From positions 314,385 through 378,384 of the forward strand of contig NZ_CAUQKJ010000001.1 in the NCBI RefSeq assembly GCF_963518785.1: 64,000 nucleotides of DNA, read 5' to 3'. Within the stretch, counting starts at the first letter, position 1; each line of letters starts with the position of its first letter. The position numbers and the translations under genes are program-made. The stretch is from an uncultured Campylobacter sp. Its GTDB lineage: Bacteria; Campylobacterota; Campylobacteria; Campylobacterales; Campylobacteraceae. Shown here piece after piece: positions 60,594 through 64,000 of the stretch. Below the pieces are notes generated by a model that saw nothing but the letters and a program-made list of their open reading frames with translations, was not told the DNA's origin and made no database searches.

Positions 60594-61582
60594 TGGTAAA
60601 TTTATTAAATTTAACCCGTATCGTAAACGGAACGATGCTAAATAATCCCGCGATCTCCGCAGTCGAGAGCTTTGCGATCGAGCCTGCAAAGGTCGCGAAA
60701 AAGGGCGCTTTCATAGCGCTCGGCGCAAACGAGCGCGACGTGCGCACCGCGATCGATAACGGCGCGTACGCGATCATTTTCGATAACAATTTCAAGCCGC
60801 TTAACGACGAGATTGCCTTTATCAAGGTCGAAAATTTATGCTCGGCGCTAGTGCGGCTGATAAAATTTCTGGGCGAGACGTGGCGGCACGGCTTCGTGCT
60901 GATAAACGAGGTGCAAAGCGAGATCCTGCGCTACACGAGCGTGCCGAAAAATTTGATGTTTGCGCCGCGCAGCAAGGGCGAGCTTTTCATCAGCCTGCTG
61001 AATGCCAAAGAGAAAAATACCTACTTCACTACCGACGGCGATCTTTTGCAAAGCCTCGGTATCTCGCCTGTCACGATCCCTGCGAGCGCCGATTTTAGGC
61101 TGCTTTACGGCGGCTCGATATTTTACAGCAGCTTCGTTTTCGGCGGGCTTTATTATTCAAACTTAATCTTTCCGCAGCTGTTTTTGCCAGAGCTATGCGG
61201 CGTGATCGAGTATCTCTCGCGCAAAAACATATCCTTTAAATTTCAAAGCTTAAGCGCATTCGGACATTTCGAGCCGATTTTTGTGGATAGGTTTTTTAAC
61301 GTTAGCTCGCTTGGCGGCAGCTACCGCGCCTTTATCGCCGAAAGCGATCCTGAGCTTTTTGCGCGTGAGGCGGATTTTTTGCGGGCGAAATTCCGCGAAA
61401 AAATTATCGTCTGCGCCAGCTGGGAAGATCGCTTGGACGGCACTAAGATCGACTTTCGCTTCAATAAGCTAAGCGCGCTAAAGAGCCTGCCCGAGTTTCA
61501 TTACGCGCTGGTTTTTGCAGAGAAGAGCGCGATCTTGCAGCTTCTAAACCAAAAACCGCAAGAAAAAAATCTATTTTTTTAA
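60593..61582 (+). CDS. Protein with Mur-ligase N-terminal-like domain but no ATP-binding motif
   Basis: A 329-residue cytosolic protein. The first ~110 residues look like the substrate-binding N-domain of MurE/MurF: SAVESFAIEPAKVAKKGAFI, ALGANERDVRTAIDNGAYAI (compare the FVAL..ehDGHdFI..A...GA pattern) and IAFIKVENLCSALVRLIKFL. What follows lacks the GTNGKT ATP loop of Mur ligases; the centre and end (RSKGELFISLLNAKEKNTYF, LYGGSIFYSSFVFGGLYYSN) are unfamiliar. It may be a degenerate Mur homologue kept for a binding role. Start ATG overlaps the previous stop; ubiD follows by nine bases. Function unknown. Confidence 0.6.
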   Translation: MVNLLNLTRIVNGTMLNNPAISAVESFAIEPAKVAKKGAFIALGANERDVRTAIDNGAYAIIFDNNFKPLNDEIAFIKVENLCSALVRLIKFLGETWRHGFVLINEVQSEILRYTSVPKNLMFAPRSKGELFISLLNAKEKNTYFTTDGDLLQSLGISPVTIPASADFRLLYGGSIFYSSFVFGGLYYSNLIFPQLFLPELCGVIEYLSRKNISFKFQSLSAFGHFEPIFVDRFFNVSSLGGSYRAFIAESDPELFAREADFLRAKFREKIIVCASWEDRLDGTKIDFRFNKLSALKSLPEFHYALVFAEKSAILQLLNQKPQEKNLFF

Positions 61583-61591
61583 AGGCAGCGG

Positions 61592-63427
61592 ATGCAGAGC
61601 TTTGATGAAATTTTAAACGGAAATTTTTGGATAAAGAGGCTTTACGAAAACGGGCTATTGCGCGAGGTAAAGGAGCAGATTAGCACCGAGCTTGAGATCG
61701 CGCACGCAAGCTACATCGAGGTTAAGAAAGAGCGCTCGCAGGCGCTGCTTTTTACGAACGTGCGAAACGCGCAGGGCAAACAGATGCCGCCGGTGCTAAG
61801 CAATATTTTCGGCTCATCTTCTGCGTTAAATTTAATCCTCGGCCGCGAACCTGACGAGATCGCCGCCGAGATTGAAAGCCTGCTAAAGCCGAAGCGTCCG
61901 CAAAACTTCAGCGAAAAGCTTGATTTTTTAGCGCACTTAATCTCGCTGCGTAAAATTTTTGTAAAGCGCCTTAGCGGTCGCGGCGAGTGTCAGCAGGTCG
62001 CGCATCTGGGCGCTGATATCGATTTGGGCGAGCTTCCTGTGCTTAAGACCTGGGAGGGTGACGGCGGCGCGTTTATCACGATGGGGCAGGTTTATACGAA
62101 GGATCTGAACTCGCAAACGCAAAATCTCGGCATGTACCGCCTGCAAATTTATGGGCGCGATCGCTTGGGGATGCACTGGCAGATACACAAAGACGGCGCG
62201 GGCTTTTTCGACGAATACCGCAAAGCGGGGCGCAAGATGCCCGTATCCGTGGCGATCGGCGGCGATCCGCTCTATATCTGGTGCGGTCAGGCGCCGCTGC
62301 CGAAGGGGATTTTTGAACTACTGCTTTACGGCTTCATCCGCCGCAGCCCCGCTCGTCTCGTAAAATCGCTTACGAATGAAATTTACGTTCCCGCAGATGC
62401 GGACTACGTGATCGAGGGCTTCGTAGATCCCGCCGTAAGCGAGCCGGAGGGGCCTTTCGGCGATCACACGGGATATTACACGCCGGTAGAGCCCTTTCCG
62501 GTGATGGAGGTTAGCGCGATCACGCACAAGCGCGCGCCCGTATTTCACGCCACCGTCGTGGGTAAGCCGCCGCTTGAGGATAAATTTATGGGGTACGCGA
62601 CCGAGCGGATCTTTTTGCCGCTGTTTCGCACGAGCGCGCCCGATCTGATCGATTATAAAATGCCCGAAAACGGCGTATTTCACAATCTGATTTTGGCTAA
62701 GATCGCCGTGCGCTACCCCGCTGCCGCCAAACAGATCATGCACGCATTTTGGGGCGTGGGGCAGATGAGCTTCGTAAAACACGCCGTTTTCGTGCCGCAG
62801 GATGCGCCGAGCTTAGATGAGTACGAGGCGCTTACGAAATACGTCCTAAACCGCATAGGCGCGCGCAGCCTCGTTTTTAGCGAGGGTGTGTGCGATCAGC
62901 TCGATCACGCAAGCCCGAACTCCTGCTTCGGCGGCAAGCTCGGCATCGATGCGACGACTGATCTAAGCTCGCAGGCGCCGCAAATTTTAAGCGATGAGGA
63001 GCTGCTAGCGAAATTTCAAAGCGGCGAGCCCGCTATTTTGGCGCTTAAGCAGCACTTTTGCGATACGAAAAACCCGCTCGTGCTGATAAACATAGACAAA
63101 AAAGAGCTCGTAGAGCGGAGCTGGCGGCGGATTTTGAAATTTAGCGAGCATTTTAAAATTTTGATTTTTACAGATGCGAGAAACGACGCGAGCAACCTTT
63201 ATATGAGCGTTTGGCGTATTGTAAATAGCATCGATGCGCTGCGCGACGTGTTTGTGGCGCAGGACGATCGCATCTGTATTGACGCTACGAGCAAGCACGA
63301 GTTGGAGGGCTATACGCGCCGGTGGCCGCAGGAGACGCTTTGCAGCCGAGAAGTCGTGGCAAGCCTCATAGAGCGCGGCATCGTGCAGGATGAGCCCGAA
63401 CTATTTAAGAAATTTGAAATTTTTTGA
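61592..63427 (+). CDS. UbiD-family decarboxylase of menaquinone synthesis
   Basis: Prenylated-FMN-dependent decarboxylase. The family blocks are EVKKERSQALLFTNVRNAQG, GEGCQ-like sequence (SGRGECQQVAHLGADIDLGE), LPVLKTWEGDGGAFITMG, GMYRLQIYGRDRLGMHWQIH, PVSVAIGGDPLYIW, PFGDHTGYYTPVEPFPVMEV (the catalytic E-R-E type region) and WGVGQMSFVKHAVFV. 611 aa fits the menaquinone decarboxylase subgroup (UbiD/MqnL-like) that removes the carboxylate of prenylated 6-carboxynaphthol in the futalosine path. It is downstream of the Mur-like gene and may be in the metG operon; mqnE is ~9 kb upstream. Two hairpins follow the stop. Confidence 0.9.
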   Translation: MQSFDEILNGNFWIKRLYENGLLREVKEQISTELEIAHASYIEVKKERSQALLFTNVRNAQGKQMPPVLSNIFGSSSALNLILGREPDEIAAEIESLLKPKRPQNFSEKLDFLAHLISLRKIFVKRLSGRGECQQVAHLGADIDLGELPVLKTWEGDGGAFITMGQVYTKDLNSQTQNLGMYRLQIYGRDRLGMHWQIHKDGAGFFDEYRKAGRKMPVSVAIGGDPLYIWCGQAPLPKGIFELLLYGFIRRSPARLVKSLTNEIYVPADADYVIEGFVDPAVSEPEGPFGDHTGYYTPVEPFPVMEVSAITHKRAPVFHATVVGKPPLEDKFMGYATERIFLPLFRTSAPDLIDYKMPENGVFHNLILAKIAVRYPAAAKQIMHAFWGVGQMSFVKHAVFVPQDAPSLDEYEALTKYVLNRIGARSLVFSEGVCDQLDHASPNSCFGGKLGIDATTDLSSQAPQILSDEELLAKFQSGEPAILALKQHFCDTKNPLVLINIDKKELVERSWRRILKFSEHFKILIFTDARNDASNLYMSVWRIVNSIDALRDVFVAQDDRICIDATSKHELEGYTRRWPQETLCSREVVASLIERGIVQDEPELFKKFEIF

Positions 63428-63499
63428 GGGCGCGGGGCGGAATTTCGCGCGGATTTGAAATTTTAAAATTTTGCACTCTGATTTTAAGGACTGCGCGTT

Positions 63500-63566
63500 A
63501 AATTTAGATAGAATTTCGTCTAAATTTACGGGCTCTAAGCGGTAAAATTTTATAAAATTTACCGCT
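63500..63566 (+). terminator. Two hairpins after the UbiD-family gene
   Basis: AAATTTAGA/TCTAAATTT (63500-63508 with 63519-63527) and AGCGGTAAA/TTTACCGCT (63538-63546 with 63558-63566) are 9-bp perfect stems. The second is the better terminator candidate. No known riboswitch fold was recognised in the gap before the ABC permease. Confidence 0.5.
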
Positions 63567-63689
63567 TCGCGAGGGTTAAAATTTTAAGGCGAAAAATTTG
63601 CTGCAGCGAAATTTTAAAATTTCAAAAATTTTTTAAAGCGACGCAAAAGCTCGATATAGCGTAAACGGGCGCAAAATGAAAGGACAAAG

Positions 63690-64000
63690 ATGATAGAGTG
63701 GATACAAAATTTTTTTAGCGGAGTGATTCCGAAGCTGCTGCTAAACGCGACGCTGGAGACGCTGTATATGACCTTCGTAAGCACCGCTTTGGCGTTTATT
63801 TTGGGGCTCGTGCTTGCGATAGTGCTTATCCTTACGCGTCGCGGCGGGCTTTGCGAAAACCGCATCGTCTACGCCGTGCTGGACGTCGCGATAAACACGC
63901 TGCGAAGCTTTCCGTTTATAATTTTGCTGATCGTGCTCTTCCCGCTTACGAAGCTTCTTGTCGGCGCGAGCATCGGCACCACCGCGGCGATCGTGCCGCT
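63690..64000 (+). CDS. MetI-type ABC transporter permease, 5' part
   Basis: AAAGGA (63679-63684) precedes ATG 63690. The open frame runs to the right edge (103 codons) and reads IEWIQNFFSGVIPKLLLNA, TLETLYMTFVSTALAFILGL and NTLRSFPFIILLIVLFPLTK, the N-terminal helices of the methionine-importer permease MetI (D-methionine ABC family). The ATP-binding subunit MetN and the binding lipoprotein MetQ would be expected nearby outside the window. Partial gene, C-terminus not seen. Substrate inferred from family similarity. Confidence 0.85.
   Translation, partial: MIEWIQNFFSGVIPKLLLNATLETLYMTFVSTALAFILGLVLAIVLILTRRGGLCENRIVYAVLDVAINTLRSFPFIILLIVLFPLTKLLVGASIGTTAAIVP

Noticed and set aside
63428..63689. 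SAM riboswitch before the MetI-type permease
   Set aside because: Only two simple hairpins are present; no SAM-I, SAM-II or SAM-alpha core was recognised.
63614..63865. Minus-strand frame near the right edge
   Set aside because: It is the complement of the MetI-type permease, which has clear family sequence and a ribosome binding site.

Overview
The window looks like chromosomal DNA of a relatively GC-rich Campylobacter, of the oral C. gracilis/showae/rectus type; the species call is tentative. The evidence is the gene order ppa-adk-aspS-nadK-recN-tatD-transglycosylase-rlpA, the mqnE-NCS2 permease-phosphoribosyltransferase group, and the block trkA-like-aroB-mscS-mtaB-ftsH-like, all of which I recall as typical of Campylobacter/Helicobacter. 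TTG starts are frequent, and the AT-rich gaps are packed with AAATTT/AAAATTTT words. I see no rRNA, tRNA, CRISPR array, transposase or integrase.

Layout. 1-9.3 kb: the 3' end of groEL, a secreted low-complexity protein, ispG, dnaB with a long disordered tail, and a large unrecognised membrane protein. 9.5-16.0 kb: an expanded family of secreted cysteine-rich and Sel1-like proteins around ppk. It includes an A-B-A'-B' duplication and a decayed third A copy. 16.5-19.5 kb: a haem/haemoglobin-type TonB receptor. 20.3-28.9 kb: ppa, a BOF protein, adk and aspS on the minus strand, then nadK, recN, tatD, a lytic transglycosylase and rlpA on the plus strand. 29.2-31.7 kb: three small AT-rich accessory genes and a YihY-family membrane protein. 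31.9-34.2 kb: a siderophore-type TonB receptor. 34.5-42.2 kb: trkA-like, aroB, mscS, mtaB, an ftsH-like ATPase without the protease motif, and mogA. 42.3-47.0 kb: a seven-gene cluster described below. 47.2-64 kb: an excalibur protein, tgt, a membrane protein with glmS, mqnE, a purine permease, a phosphoribosyltransferase, a glycosyltransferase-like membrane protein, a pseudopilin, metG, two unrecognised proteins, a menaquinone UbiD decarboxylase, and the start of a MetI-type ABC permease.

The most exciting region is 42.29-47.0 kb. It encodes a P1B-type ATPase with the transmembrane motif Ser-Cys-Ala (P1B-6-like), a small HMA-fold-like protein without CxxC, a probable helical ferritin-like protein, two YtxH-like membrane-anchored proteins (one with a strongly basic tail), a glycine-rich hydrophobic protein and a small membrane protein with a basic tail. 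This composition resembles the fez clusters that build ferrosomes, the membrane-bounded iron-phosphate granules described in Desulfovibrio magneticus, Shewanella, Rhodopseudomonas and Clostridioides difficile. I infer a candidate ferrosome locus. It fits with two iron-acquisition receptors and a polyphosphate kinase in the same window, although nothing in the sequence proves a functional link.

Other points of interest are an FtsH paralogue with YQGAK in place of HEXXH, duplicated 10-codon micro-ORFs coupled to the paralogue array, a possible leaderless nadK mRNA, Ala/Asn/Ser-rich low-complexity segments in several unrelated proteins, and several long perfect inverted repeats.
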